From an uncultured Mesocricetibacter sp. (lineage in GTDB: Bacteria; Pseudomonadota; Gammaproteobacteria; Enterobacterales; Pasteurellaceae), in the NCBI GenBank assembly GCA_905373425.1, contig CAJPST010000150.1, positions 1 through 5,146 of the forward strand: 5,146 bases of DNA. Direction: 5' to 3'. Numbering within the stretch: position 1 is the first letter of the stretch; every line of letters starts with the position of its first letter. The translations under genes and the position numbers were made by a program. Below the pieces are notes generated by a model that was not told the origin of the DNA, made no database searches, and saw only the letters and a program-made list of their open reading frames with translations. Positions 1-5,146 of the stretch are shown here, piece by piece.

Positions 1-599
1 GGCAAACGAATTACAGTAACAAAGTTACACTTCCGGTCTATTGCAATTATTTATTCAATCGTGCGTTATCGCTAAGTTATAATTATCGTTACGTCAGCAC
101 GGAAGAGCGTGCAGAGTATATCAAGGCCAACGCCGACGAACGCACTTACAATGCTTATAGCAAATTGACCGACGGCGCGGCGCAGGCGGATTTCTGGCGG
201 ATTTTCACGTTGTATAATGAAGGCGGTGTCTATATGGATATCGATGGGCATCTGGTATGGTGTTTGTCCGACATTATTAATGAAGAAGACAGTGAAGTCG
301 TGATCACTCGTCGTAATAAATACACCAATTTTTTCCTTGCCGCGGAAAAGGGTTCTGCATTTCTGAAAGACACCCTAGATATCATTATCGATAATATTGA
401 ACAGCGTCGTATTGACGGAGGCGTGTTCGTGTTAACCGGCCCGACAACCCTAAACCAGGCGCTTGAAGGCAAACAAGTCAATTCGCGCCGTGATAAATTG
501 ACCTGTACGCAAGGCACGTTTACCAATGAATATTTTCAATATATGGATAAAAAACGTGGGAAATGGAACCACACAAAAAATGAAGATTTACTAAAATAA
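1..599 (+). CDS. DXD-motif glycosyltransferase, 5'-truncated by the window edge
   Basis: This is the C-terminal 198 residues of a probable sugar transferase. The reading frame is open from base 3 to the TAA at 597-599 with no stop, so the true start lies upstream; a TTG at 165 in the same frame is only an internal leucine codon. The stretch ADFWRIFTLYNEGGVYMDID (about residues 62-81) is the hallmark of the Gly_transf_sug / GT32-like family. In that family the DXD aspartates (D79 and D81 here) bind the metal ion and nucleotide-sugar donor. Family members transfer sugars onto lipooligosaccharide, capsule or other surface glycans in the cytoplasm. No signal peptide or membrane segment is seen in the visible part, and the tail is basic and hydrophilic. 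The donor and acceptor cannot be told from this sequence. brnQ follows after 9 bases, but its function is unrelated. I am confident of the family and unsure of the biological role. Confidence 0.8.
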   Translation, partial: QTNYSNKVTLPVYCNYLFNRALSLSYNYRYVSTEERAEYIKANADERTYNAYSKLTDGAAQADFWRIFTLYNEGGVYMDIDGHLVWCLSDIINEEDSEVVITRRNKYTNFFLAAEKGSAFLKDTLDIIIDNIEQRRIDGGVFVLTGPTTLNQALEGKQVNSRRDKLTCTQGTFTNEYFQYMDKKRGKWNHTKNEDLLK

Positions 600-608
600 A
601 AGAATTTT

Positions 609-1919
609 ATGACTAAAAATACACTTCTTGTAGGCTTTATGCTTTTTGCCATGTTCTTTGGCGCCGGTAATTTAATTTTTCCGCCACGTTTAGGTTTGGA
701 AAATAGTGCTAATTTTTGGCCTCCAATATTCGGCTTCATCATTACCGGAGTTGGTCTGCCTTTAATTGGAATTATCGCCAGTAGTTTTTATTACGGCGGT
801 TATAAGAATATGCTCAATAAAATCCATCCGTGGTTTTCGATTGTATTCCTGTCCGCCATTTATTTAAGTATAGGACCGTTTTTTGCTATTCCACGTACCG
901 CAGCAACTGCTTATGAAATGGCAATAATCCCTTTTATTGGTGAATCAGAAACGATTTCACTGTTAATTTTCACCGCACTTTACTTTATTTTATCCTTGTG
1001 GTTTGCTTTAAACCCGTCAAAAATGGTGGAGCGAATCGGTACTATTTTAACGCCGTTGTTGTTATTGTCGATTTTGGCGCTAATCATTAAAGCCATGTTC
1101 TTATTTAACGATAACCTGCCTGTTTCCGTGCCAATAGAAAATTCTGATCAATCGTCTTTTTTCCGTGGGTTTATAAACGGTTATCTCACAATGGATGCGT
1201 TAGCTTCTATTGCATTTTCTGTAATCGTCATTATGTCGATAAAAAGAAAAGGGCATTCGGAAGGAACTGAGCTGATTAAACAAACCTCTGTGGCTGCATT
1301 CGTTGCCGCCATATTCTTAGCATTGATTTATATTGCTTTGGCATGGATTGGTAAAAGCATTTCTATTAGTCCGGAAACTTTAGCGGAATTAGCAACTAAA
1401 GGCCAAGATGTCGGCACTTATATTTTAAATTCCGCCGCGTCGCAGGCGTTCGGTTCATTCGGGCGAACCTTATTGGGAATTATTGTATCCTTAGCTTGCT
1501 TAACCACTACAATTGGGCTAATCGCTTCGGTCAGCGAGTATTTCAATGAAATTTATCACAAAATTTCCTATAAAACTTATGCGGTAATTTTCACAGTAAT
1601 CGGTTTTGTATTGGCAAATCAAGGTCTAAGCGCCGTAATCGGTAAATCCGTGCCGGTATTATTAGTGTTGTACCCGATAGCGATTACAATCATTCTATTG
1701 TTGTTTATTAATCAATGGGTACCGTTATCTTTAAGCGGGCAGCGAGTTTCACTCCTATTGGTTACTTTTATTTCCATTTTATCGGTAGCGGAAATTTCCT
1801 TTATCCAAGAACTTCCACTAAAACAATATTCCATGGAATGGGTACCGTTTGCTGTTATAGGCTATATTTTAGGCTGGTTATGGCAACGTATTGTTTTTAA
1901 AAATAATATAGCGGATTAA
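609..1919 (+). CDS. brnQ: Branched-chain amino acid carrier BrnQ (LIVCS family)
   Basis: This encodes an inner-membrane cation-coupled symporter for leucine, isoleucine and valine. The product is 436 residues, against about 439 for E. coli BrnQ, so it appears full length. Family signatures are clear: GAGNLIFPP in the first membrane segment (residues 18-26), GPFFAIPRTA (89-98), GYLTMDALASIAF (191-203) and LACLTTTIGLIAS (295-307). Repeated hydrophobic stretches along the whole length fit the roughly 12 membrane helices expected. The ATG at 609 is chosen because MTKNTLLVGFMLFAMFFGAG aligns with the family N-terminus. The ribosome site is weak and A-rich (AAAAGA at about 598-603). The start lies 9 bases after the glycosyltransferase stop, so read-through transcription is possible; I found no convincing promoter. 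The gene is visibly more AT-rich than the his genes (about 35% GC in one sampled 60-base line). An uptake signal sequence lies inside it at 972-980. Confidence 0.95.
   Translation: MTKNTLLVGFMLFAMFFGAGNLIFPPRLGLENSANFWPPIFGFIITGVGLPLIGIIASSFYYGGYKNMLNKIHPWFSIVFLSAIYLSIGPFFAIPRTAATAYEMAIIPFIGESETISLLIFTALYFILSLWFALNPSKMVERIGTILTPLLLLSILALIIKAMFLFNDNLPVSVPIENSDQSSFFRGFINGYLTMDALASIAFSVIVIMSIKRKGHSEGTELIKQTSVAAFVAAIFLALIYIALAWIGKSISISPETLAELATKGQDVGTYILNSAASQAFGSFGRTLLGIIVSLACLTTTIGLIASVSEYFNEIYHKISYKTYAVIFTVIGFVLANQGLSAVIGKSVPVLLVLYPIAITIILLLFINQWVPLSLSGQRVSLLLVTFISILSVAEISFIQELPLKQYSMEWVPFAVIGYILGWLWQRIVFKNNIAD
972..980 (-). repeat. DNA uptake signal sequence (USS) inside brnQ
   Basis: A perfect AAGTGCGGT core is read on the minus strand. 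It is followed by a purine and an AT-rich tract (GAAAATTA), then a second short AT tract (GAAAT) about one helical turn later. This matches the extended H. influenzae-type uptake signal that natural-transformation machinery recognises in Pasteurellaceae. Confidence 0.9.
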
Positions 1920-1976
1920 CTAATCTAAGGCGTAGCCCGCCGTAATTTGTGAAATCCCAAAACTCGATAAAAAACG

Positions 1977-1985
1977 ACCGCACTT
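1977..1985 (-). repeat. DNA uptake signal sequence between brnQ and hisIE
   Basis: A perfect AAGTGCGGT is read on the minus strand, 6 bases or so past the hisIE stop, in the 71-base convergent gap. It is followed by CG, then TTTTTT, six mixed bases and TTTT, a close match to the extended uptake-signal consensus with two T-rich tracts. There is no opposing copy nearby, so it is not the paired USS hairpin that often serves as a terminator in this family. Confidence 0.9.
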
Positions 1986-1990
1986 TTTGC

Positions 1991-2638
1991 TTATTTATTT
2001 GAACCTTCCGGGTGTAATCCAATTCCTTGATGGCGCTCTTTAAGTTTAGCCAACACATCGCGCCATTCAAGATTCATATTATGCAACAACACAGTTAAGT
2101 GATAAGTGAGATCGGCAGCTTCCGAAATGACTTCTTGCTTGTCTTGTGTAACGGCGGCAAGTGCGGTTTCCACTCCTTCTTCCCCAACTTTTTGGGCAAT
2201 CTTTTTTGTTCCCTTGGCATGAAGTTTTGCCGTATATGAGCTGTCGGGGTCGGCAAATTTTCGTTTCGCCAGCGCTCGTTCCAATTTGGTAAACCACGTC
2301 CAATCAGCTTCGGATTGAGCCTCAAATCGGTGAAAGCAGCTTTCTTCCCCTGTGTGACAAGTCGGCCCGACAGGATCCGCCAAAATCAACAACGCATCCT
2401 GATCGCAATCCAAACTCATATCCACCACATGTAAGAAATTGCCCGAAGTTTCCCCTTTTGTCCACAAACGGTTTTTCGTACGGGAAAAGAACGTCACTTT
2501 CTTCTCCGCCAAGGTTTTCTCTAACGCTTCCTGATTCATATACCCGAGCATCAGCACTTCGCACGTCGTCGCGTGTTGTACGATAACGGGGAGGAGGTTA
2601 TTGATTTTTTGCCAGTTGATTTGCGTAATATTGAACAT
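1991..2638 (-). CDS. hisIE: Bifunctional phosphoribosyl-AMP cyclohydrolase / phosphoribosyl-ATP pyrophosphatase HisIE
   Basis: This cytoplasmic enzyme performs steps 2 and 3 of histidine synthesis: its HisE half hydrolyses PR-ATP to PR-AMP and its HisI half opens the purine ring. The product is 215 residues, close to the usual 200-220. The HisI domain covers about residues 1-108 and shows the metal-binding DCDQDALLILADPVGPTCH region, with cysteines at 78, 94 and 101. The HisE domain (about 116-207) shows KIAQKVGEEGVETALAA (146-162) and EAADLTYH (173-180), whose acidic residues hold magnesium. The frame extends 20 codons upstream to an ATG at 2698. The ATG at 2638 is preferred because AAGGA lies 8 bases before it and MFNITQINWQ fits the family N-terminus. 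It is the last gene of the his run, 84 bases after hisF. An uptake signal is embedded in the coding sequence at 2159-2167. Confidence 0.95.
   Translation of the reverse strand: MFNITQINWQKINNLLPVIVQHATTCEVLMLGYMNQEALEKTLAEKKVTFFSRTKNRLWTKGETSGNFLHVVDMSLDCDQDALLILADPVGPTCHTGEESCFHRFEAQSEADWTWFTKLERALAKRKFADPDSSYTAKLHAKGTKKIAQKVGEEGVETALAAVTQDKQEVISEAADLTYHLTVLLHNMNLEWRDVLAKLKERHQGIGLHPEGSNK
2159..2167 (+). repeat. DNA uptake signal sequence inside hisIE
   Basis: A perfect AAGTGCGGT core is read on the plus strand, within the HisE coding part where it encodes part of the ETALA stretch. The downstream bases are not AT-rich, so only the core of the consensus is kept, probably because of coding constraint. 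Confidence 0.8.
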
Positions 2639-2646
2639 TTTATTAA

Positions 2647-2651
2647 TCCTT
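2647..2651 (-). promoter_or_regulatory. Ribosome binding site deciding the hisIE start
   Basis: AAGGA on the minus strand lies 8 bases upstream of the ATG at 2638. This ideal spacing supports that start over the in-frame ATG at 2698. Confidence 0.75.
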
Positions 2652-2707
2652 TTATAAATGTAAGTATGCGCGTTATCGTTATCTCTAAAAAAACACATCC
2701 AAAATCG

Positions 2708-2716
2708 ACCGCACTT
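2708..2716 (-). repeat. DNA uptake signal sequence between hisF and hisIE
   Basis: A perfect AAGTGCGGT is read on the minus strand, starting 6 bases past the hisF stop. It is followed by CG, ATTTTG, six mixed bases and a run of seven T, a near-perfect match to the extended uptake-signal consensus. It has the same orientation, and the same position just after a his gene, as the copy at 1977-1985. Confidence 0.9.
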
Positions 2717-2722
2717 TTAGCC

Positions 2723-3496
2723 CTATCGTCGTACTTCTACGCATTCCCGTGCCAAATAATCCTTCAATTCACCGATATTAATGATCTGCTTATGGAACAC
2801 GCTCGCGGCTAAAGTGCCGTCCACGTTGGCATCAATAAAAGCATCACGGAAATGCACCATTTCGCCCGCGCCGCCAGAGGCAATAAGCGGAACATTGCAA
2901 GCTTGGCGCACCGGTTTCAGTTGCGCTAAATCATAGCCTTTGCGTACGCCGTCTTGGTTCATCATGTTCAACACAATTTCACCCGCGCCGCGTTGTTGCA
3001 CTTCTACCACCCAATCTAGCAACTGCCAATTGGTTTGGCGGGTGCGTTTTTCGTCTCCGGTGTATTGGTTCACCCAATATTTACCGGTTTCCTGCTCGAA
3101 CCAGCTGTCAATGCCCACTACAATGGCCTGCACGCCAAAACGTTCCGCCAAGCGGGAAATCAAATCAGGGTCGGCAAGGGCAGGCGAGTTAATGGAGATT
3201 TTATCCGCGCCGAAAGCAAAAATCTGTTCCGCGTCCGCGATGGTTTTAATGCCGCCCGCCACGCAGAACGGAATGTCGATGACTTGCGCCACGCGTTCCA
3301 CCCAGCTTTTATCCACGGTGCGACCGTCCGAAGAGGCGGTAATGTCATAGAACACCAGCTCGTCCGCGCCTTCCTGCGCATAACGCTGCGCCAACGGCAC
3401 AATGTCGCCGATGATTTCATGATTGCGAAACTGCACGCCTTTCACCACCTGTCCATCACGCACGTCCAAACAAGGAATTATCCGTTTTGCCAACAT
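2723..3496 (-). CDS. hisF: Imidazole glycerol phosphate synthase cyclase subunit HisF
   Basis: HisF is the cyclase half of the HisFH complex. It takes ammonia channelled from HisH and converts PRFAR to imidazole glycerol phosphate plus AICAR, which feeds purine synthesis. The 257-residue product has the family's usual length and appears complete. It is a (beta/alpha)8 barrel with the expected two-fold repeat. Catalytic aspartates D11 (in RIIPCLDVRDG) and D130 (in VVGIDSWFE) are both present, numbered as in characterised HisF proteins. The phosphate-binding stretches ITASSDGRT (52-60), VAGGIK (79-84) and IASGGAGE (205-212) are also visible. The start ATG overlaps the hisA 3' end by 19 bases, and a strong GGAGG site sits 7 bases before it inside hisA, which suggests translational coupling. 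Sampled lines are about 55% GC, higher than brnQ. Confidence 0.97.
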   Translation of the reverse strand: MLAKRIIPCLDVRDGQVVKGVQFRNHEIIGDIVPLAQRYAQEGADELVFYDITASSDGRTVDKSWVERVAQVIDIPFCVAGGIKTIADAEQIFAFGADKISINSPALADPDLISRLAERFGVQAIVVGIDSWFEQETGKYWVNQYTGDEKRTRQTNWQLLDWVVEVQQRGAGEIVLNMMNQDGVRKGYDLAQLKPVRQACNVPLIASGGAGEMVHFRDAFIDANVDGTLAASVFHKQIINIGELKDYLARECVEVRR

Positions 3497-4224
3497 TCGA
3501 TTGCCTCCGCTACATTAAATTTGCCTTCCAGCAACGCGCGCCCCACGATCACGCCCGCCACGCCAGTGCCTTTAAGAGCGTCTATATCCGCCAACGAACC
3601 GATGCCGCCGGAAGACTGGAACTGCACATCCGGAAACTTGGCGCACACTTCACGATAAAGCTGCACGTTGGAACCCGCCAGCGTGCCGTCGCGGGAAATG
3701 TCGGTGCAAAGCACATGTTGCAAGCCAAAAGTGCGGTAGTTTTCCACGACGTTTTCGAGGGTTAGCGCACTGGTTTCCTGCCAACCTTTAATTGCCACCA
3801 ATTCCTGCCCGTTTTCAATGCGCACGTCTAACGCCAACACGAATTTCTCCGCGCCATATTTGTTAAACCAGCTTTGTACCATATCGGGTTGTGTCACCGC
3901 CGTAGAACCAATCACCACGCGGTTCGCGCCCACTGCAAGCAAATCGGCAACATCCTGTTCGGTACGAATCCCACCGCCCACCTGAATCTTGCTTTGCGTA
4001 GCGGCGATAATCTTGCCGATAAGTGCGGTCTGTCTTTTCGACGGATCTTTCGCCCCGGTTAAATCCACCAAATGCAACTGCTGCGCACCTTGTTGAATAT
4101 AGCTTGCGAACTGCTCAATGGGATTGTCGCTGTAAGTGGTCTGCTGCGCATAATCGCCCTGATGCAGGCGGACAACGTGCCCGTCGATAAGATCGAGGGC
4201 GGGGATGATTTGTGATGTTTGCAT
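3478..4224 (-). CDS. hisA: ProFAR isomerase HisA (phosphoribosylformimino-AICAR ribotide isomerase)
   Basis: HisA catalyses the Amadori rearrangement of ProFAR to PRFAR, the substrate of HisFH, in the cytoplasm. The product is 248 residues, normal for the family, and is a (beta/alpha)8 barrel homologous to HisF. The N-terminal IIPALDLIDGHVVRL holds the catalytic base D11. LALDVR has D133, and TDISRDGTLAGSN (174-186) holds the proposed general acid near residue 179. QVGGGIR (81-87) and SSGGIG (about 204-209) are the phosphate-binding turns. The ATG at 4224 is supported by AGGA 6 bases upstream. The 3' end overlaps hisF by 19 bases. Upstream, 228 bases separate it from hisH, an unusually wide gap filled largely by a palindromic element. 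Two uptake signals lie inside the gene, at 3729-3737 and 4021-4029. Confidence 0.97.
   Translation of the reverse strand: MQTSQIIPALDLIDGHVVRLHQGDYAQQTTYSDNPIEQFASYIQQGAQQLHLVDLTGAKDPSKRQTALIGKIIAATQSKIQVGGGIRTEQDVADLLAVGANRVVIGSTAVTQPDMVQSWFNKYGAEKFVLALDVRIENGQELVAIKGWQETSALTLENVVENYRTFGLQHVLCTDISRDGTLAGSNVQLYREVCAKFPDVQFQSSGGIGSLADIDALKGTGVAGVIVGRALLEGKFNVAEAIECWQNG
3504..3508 (-). promoter_or_regulatory. Strong ribosome binding site for hisF, inside hisA
   Basis: GGAGG on the minus strand lies 7 bases before the hisF ATG and within the last codons of hisA. It allows efficient reinitiation on hisF as ribosomes finish hisA. Confidence 0.8.
3729..3737 (+). repeat. DNA uptake signal sequence inside hisA (distal copy)
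   Basis: A perfect AAGTGCGGT is read on the plus strand. It is followed by AG, TTTTCC, six mixed bases and TTTTC, so both downstream T-rich tracts of the extended consensus are kept even though this lies in coding sequence. Confidence 0.88.
4021..4029 (+). repeat. DNA uptake signal sequence inside hisA (proximal copy)
   Basis: A perfect AAGTGCGGT core is read on the plus strand, 292 bases from the other hisA copy and in the same orientation. The downstream AT tracts are only partly matched. Confidence 0.82.
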
Positions 4225-4230
4225 AGGTTT

Positions 4231-4234
4231 TCCT
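4231..4234 (-). promoter_or_regulatory. Ribosome binding site for hisA
   Basis: AGGA (context ACAGGAAA on the minus strand) lies 6 bases before the hisA ATG. It falls just outside the palindromic element, so hisA keeps its own translation start signal. Confidence 0.75.
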
Positions 4235-4254
4235 GTGTAATGTAATCAGTTCCA

Positions 4255-4426
4255 CTCTTTAGCAAAGAGGGGTTAGGGGAGATTTATTCGCTTCGCTCAC
4301 ACTCAGTGCTGTTGCTAAAGCAACGTTCAAACGCAAGCGTTTGTGGCAGAAGTCCTTTTCAACCTTGTGAGAGGTTAGACATCGTAATCAAATCTTCCCC
4401 TGTCCCTCTTTTCTAAAGAGGGGGAG
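4255..4426. repeat. Palindrome-rich intergenic element with terminal inverted repeats, between hisH and hisA
   Basis: About 172 bases with ends that are imperfect inverted copies: 4255-4285 and 4390-4420 match at 25 of 31 positions when one is reverse-complemented. Each end also folds on itself: CTCTTT-AGC-AAAGAG (4255-4269) and CCCTCTTT-TCT-AAAGAGGG (4404-4422). The interior adds four short palindromes: CACT-C-AGTG (4300-4308), GTTGCT-AA-AGCAAC (4311-4324), CAAACGC-AA-GCGTTTG (4328-4343) and AACCT-TGTGAG-AGGTT (4361-4376). There is no convincing reading frame and no T-run after the outer hairpins, so it is not a clear intrinsic terminator. It looks like a dispersed non-coding repeat or MITE-like insertion, but a single window cannot show copy number. 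A GTAATCA direct repeat (4242-4248 and 4384-4390) is present but does not bracket the element, so I do not call it a target duplication. Confidence 0.7.
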
Positions 4427-4452
4427 ATCGTGCGTTATTTTAGAACTGTAGT

Positions 4453-5049
4453 CTATTTCACATTTTCCACAAAATTTCTCAACAACAACGCGCCATTTTT
4501 ACCCGATCGTTCCGGGTGGAACTGTACGCCGTAGAAATTTTTGTTGGCAATGGCGGCGGAGAAGTCCACACCGTAATGGCTTGTCGCAATTGTGTTTTCG
4601 TTGGGTTGTACAGCGTAGCTGTGTACGAAGTAAAAATGGCTGTCCTGTTCAATCCCGACAAATAGCGGATGGTCGGGCGTGTAACGCACTTTATTCCAAC
4701 CCATGTGCGGCAACGGCAAGCCGCTGTCAGGGATGAGATCCGTCTGACCGTTCATTAAACCGAGCGTCGCCACATTGCCTTCAGTGGAAAATTCGGTCAT
4801 CAGCTGCATACCCAAGCAAATACCAAGCATCGGTTGGGTGGCGTTGCGGATGCAATCAATTAGATTGCGCTCCAGCAAATTCCTCATCGCCGTCTCTGCC
4901 GTGCCCACACCGGGCAACAGCAATTTATTGGCAGACTCGATTTTATGAATATCTCGCGTAATTTCGGCGCGATAACCCAAGCGATCAAAGGCGAATTTGA
5001 CGGAGGAAAGGTTGGCGCAGCCGGTGTCGATGATGGTGATGTTGGTCAT
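4453..5049 (-). CDS. hisH: Imidazole glycerol phosphate synthase glutaminase subunit HisH
   Basis: HisH is the class I glutamine amidotransferase half of the HisFH complex. It hydrolyses glutamine and passes ammonia through the HisF barrel. With the chosen start the product is 198 residues, normal for the family (196-199 in E. coli and H. influenzae, from memory). The catalytic triad is intact: C78 in LGICLGMQL, and H178 and E180 in FYGVQFHPERSG. LPGVGT (45-50) and PLPHMGWN (112-119) are further family signatures. An in-frame ATG at 5055 would add only Met-Asn. The ATG at 5049 is preferred because AGTAGA lies 6 bases before it and MTNITIIDTGCANLSS matches the homologue N-terminus. The stop codon of an upstream minus-strand frame falls inside this ribosome site. 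Downstream, 228 bases separate hisH from hisA. Confidence 0.96.
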   Translation of the reverse strand: MTNITIIDTGCANLSSVKFAFDRLGYRAEITRDIHKIESANKLLLPGVGTAETAMRNLLERNLIDCIRNATQPMLGICLGMQLMTEFSTEGNVATLGLMNGQTDLIPDSGLPLPHMGWNKVRYTPDHPLFVGIEQDSHFYFVHSYAVQPNENTIATSHYGVDFSAAIANKNFYGVQFHPERSGKNGALLLRNFVENVK

Positions 5050-5056
5050 GTTCATT

Positions 5057-5146
5057 CTACTTTAATAATTCAATGATTCCGATAAAAATCCCTATAATGG
5101 CAAATACAAAGTTCCATTTCTCTTGTTTGGCATGCTGTATTTTTTC
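5057..5146 (-). CDS. 3' end of an unidentified gene with a hydrophobic C-terminal segment, upstream of hisH
   Basis: Reading the minus strand from the window edge, an open frame of 29 codons ends at a TAG at 5059-5057. The visible C-terminus is basic and polar first (EKIQHAKQEKWN), then strongly hydrophobic (FVFAIIGIFIGIIELL), ending in lysine. This resembles a single membrane-spanning tail that follows a charged or coiled-coil segment. The stop is 7 bases before the hisH ATG at 5049 and overlaps its ribosome site, which suggests co-transcription and possible translational coupling with hisH. It does not resemble the C-terminus of HisB, which usually precedes hisH. I do not recognise the family. 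The frame is short, so chance openness is possible, but the membrane-like composition and tight junction argue that it is real. Confidence 0.55.
   Translation of the reverse strand, partial: EKIQHAKQEKWNFVFAIIGIFIGIIELLK

Noticed and set aside
165..167. TTG as the start codon of the glycosyltransferase
   Set aside because: The same frame stays open to base 3 with glycosyltransferase-like sequence, so this is an internal leucine in a gene cut by the window edge.
519..547. Possible sigma-70 promoter for brnQ (TTTACC, 17 bases, TATGGA)
   Set aside because: Only four and three of six bases match the consensus hexamers, which is expected by chance in AT-rich DNA.
1929..1941. GGCG-TAGCC-CGCC hairpin after brnQ as an intrinsic terminator
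   Set aside because: The stem has only four pairs and is not followed by a T-run on either strand, so it is too weak to call.
2639..2698. 20-codon N-terminal extension of HisIE from the ATG at 2698
   Set aside because: The extra residues do not resemble the family N-terminus, and the good ribosome site lies just before the ATG at 2638.
2573..2812. Plus-strand open frame spanning the hisIE start and the hisF end
   Set aside because: It covers parts of two opposing genes and the gap between them, and shows no family resemblance; it is a shadow frame.
2812..2820. AAGTGCCGT in hisF as a seventh uptake signal
   Set aside because: It has a mismatch in the core that uptake machinery reads strictly, and no downstream AT tracts.
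3035..3658. Long plus-strand open frame (207 codons) opposite hisF and hisA
   Set aside because: It is antisense to two well-supported genes across their overlap, has no recognisable motif or ribosome site, and is explained by the higher GC content and codon pattern of the opposite strand.
4242..4390. GTAATCA direct repeats (4242-4248 and 4384-4390) as target-site duplication of the palindromic element
   Set aside because: The right copy lies inside the element, before its right arm, so the pair does not flank the inverted ends; it is probably coincidence.
4404..4422. CCCTCTTT/AAAGAGGG hairpin as the hisH terminator
   Set aside because: The stem is good, but the downstream bases on the minus strand are not U-rich and the operon continues with hisA; it is better seen as one arm of the palindromic element.

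Overview
The window looks like chromosomal DNA of a Pasteurellaceae bacterium. It carries six perfect copies of the 9-base DNA uptake signal sequence AAGTGCGGT (three per strand), several followed by the AT-rich tracts typical of the Haemophilus influenzae-type signal. The His proteins and BrnQ are close in sequence to the gamma-proteobacterial forms I remember. Aggregatibacter or a close Haemophilus relative is my best guess; I have no marker gene to fix the genus.

Layout: positions 1-599 (+) hold the 3' part of a DXD-motif glycosyltransferase whose start lies outside the window. Nine bases later, 609-1919 (+) encodes a complete BrnQ-type branched-chain amino acid carrier. A 71-base convergent gap follows. 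The rest of the window, read on the minus strand, is the distal half of a histidine biosynthesis operon in the order hisH (5049-4453), hisA (4224-3478), hisF (3496-2723), hisIE (2638-1991). At the right edge, directly upstream of hisH, lies the 3' end of a further minus-strand gene encoding a small protein with a hydrophobic C-terminal segment.

Together the His proteins cover five steps of the pathway. HisIE hydrolyses PR-ATP to PR-AMP and opens the ring. HisA isomerises the product. The HisH glutaminase feeds ammonia to the HisF cyclase to make imidazole glycerol phosphate and AICAR. All the key catalytic residues I checked are present, so this half-operon appears functional. The earlier and later enzymes (HisG, HisD, HisC, HisB) would be expected upstream, beyond the right edge.

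Two things do not fit a plain housekeeping picture. First, a palindrome-rich element of about 170 bases with imperfect terminal inverted repeats sits between hisH and hisA, inside the operon. Second, the unidentified small membrane-type reading frame ends inside the ribosome binding site of hisH. I see no CRISPR array, tRNA, rRNA, transposase or defence gene, and no clear evidence of a new multi-gene system.
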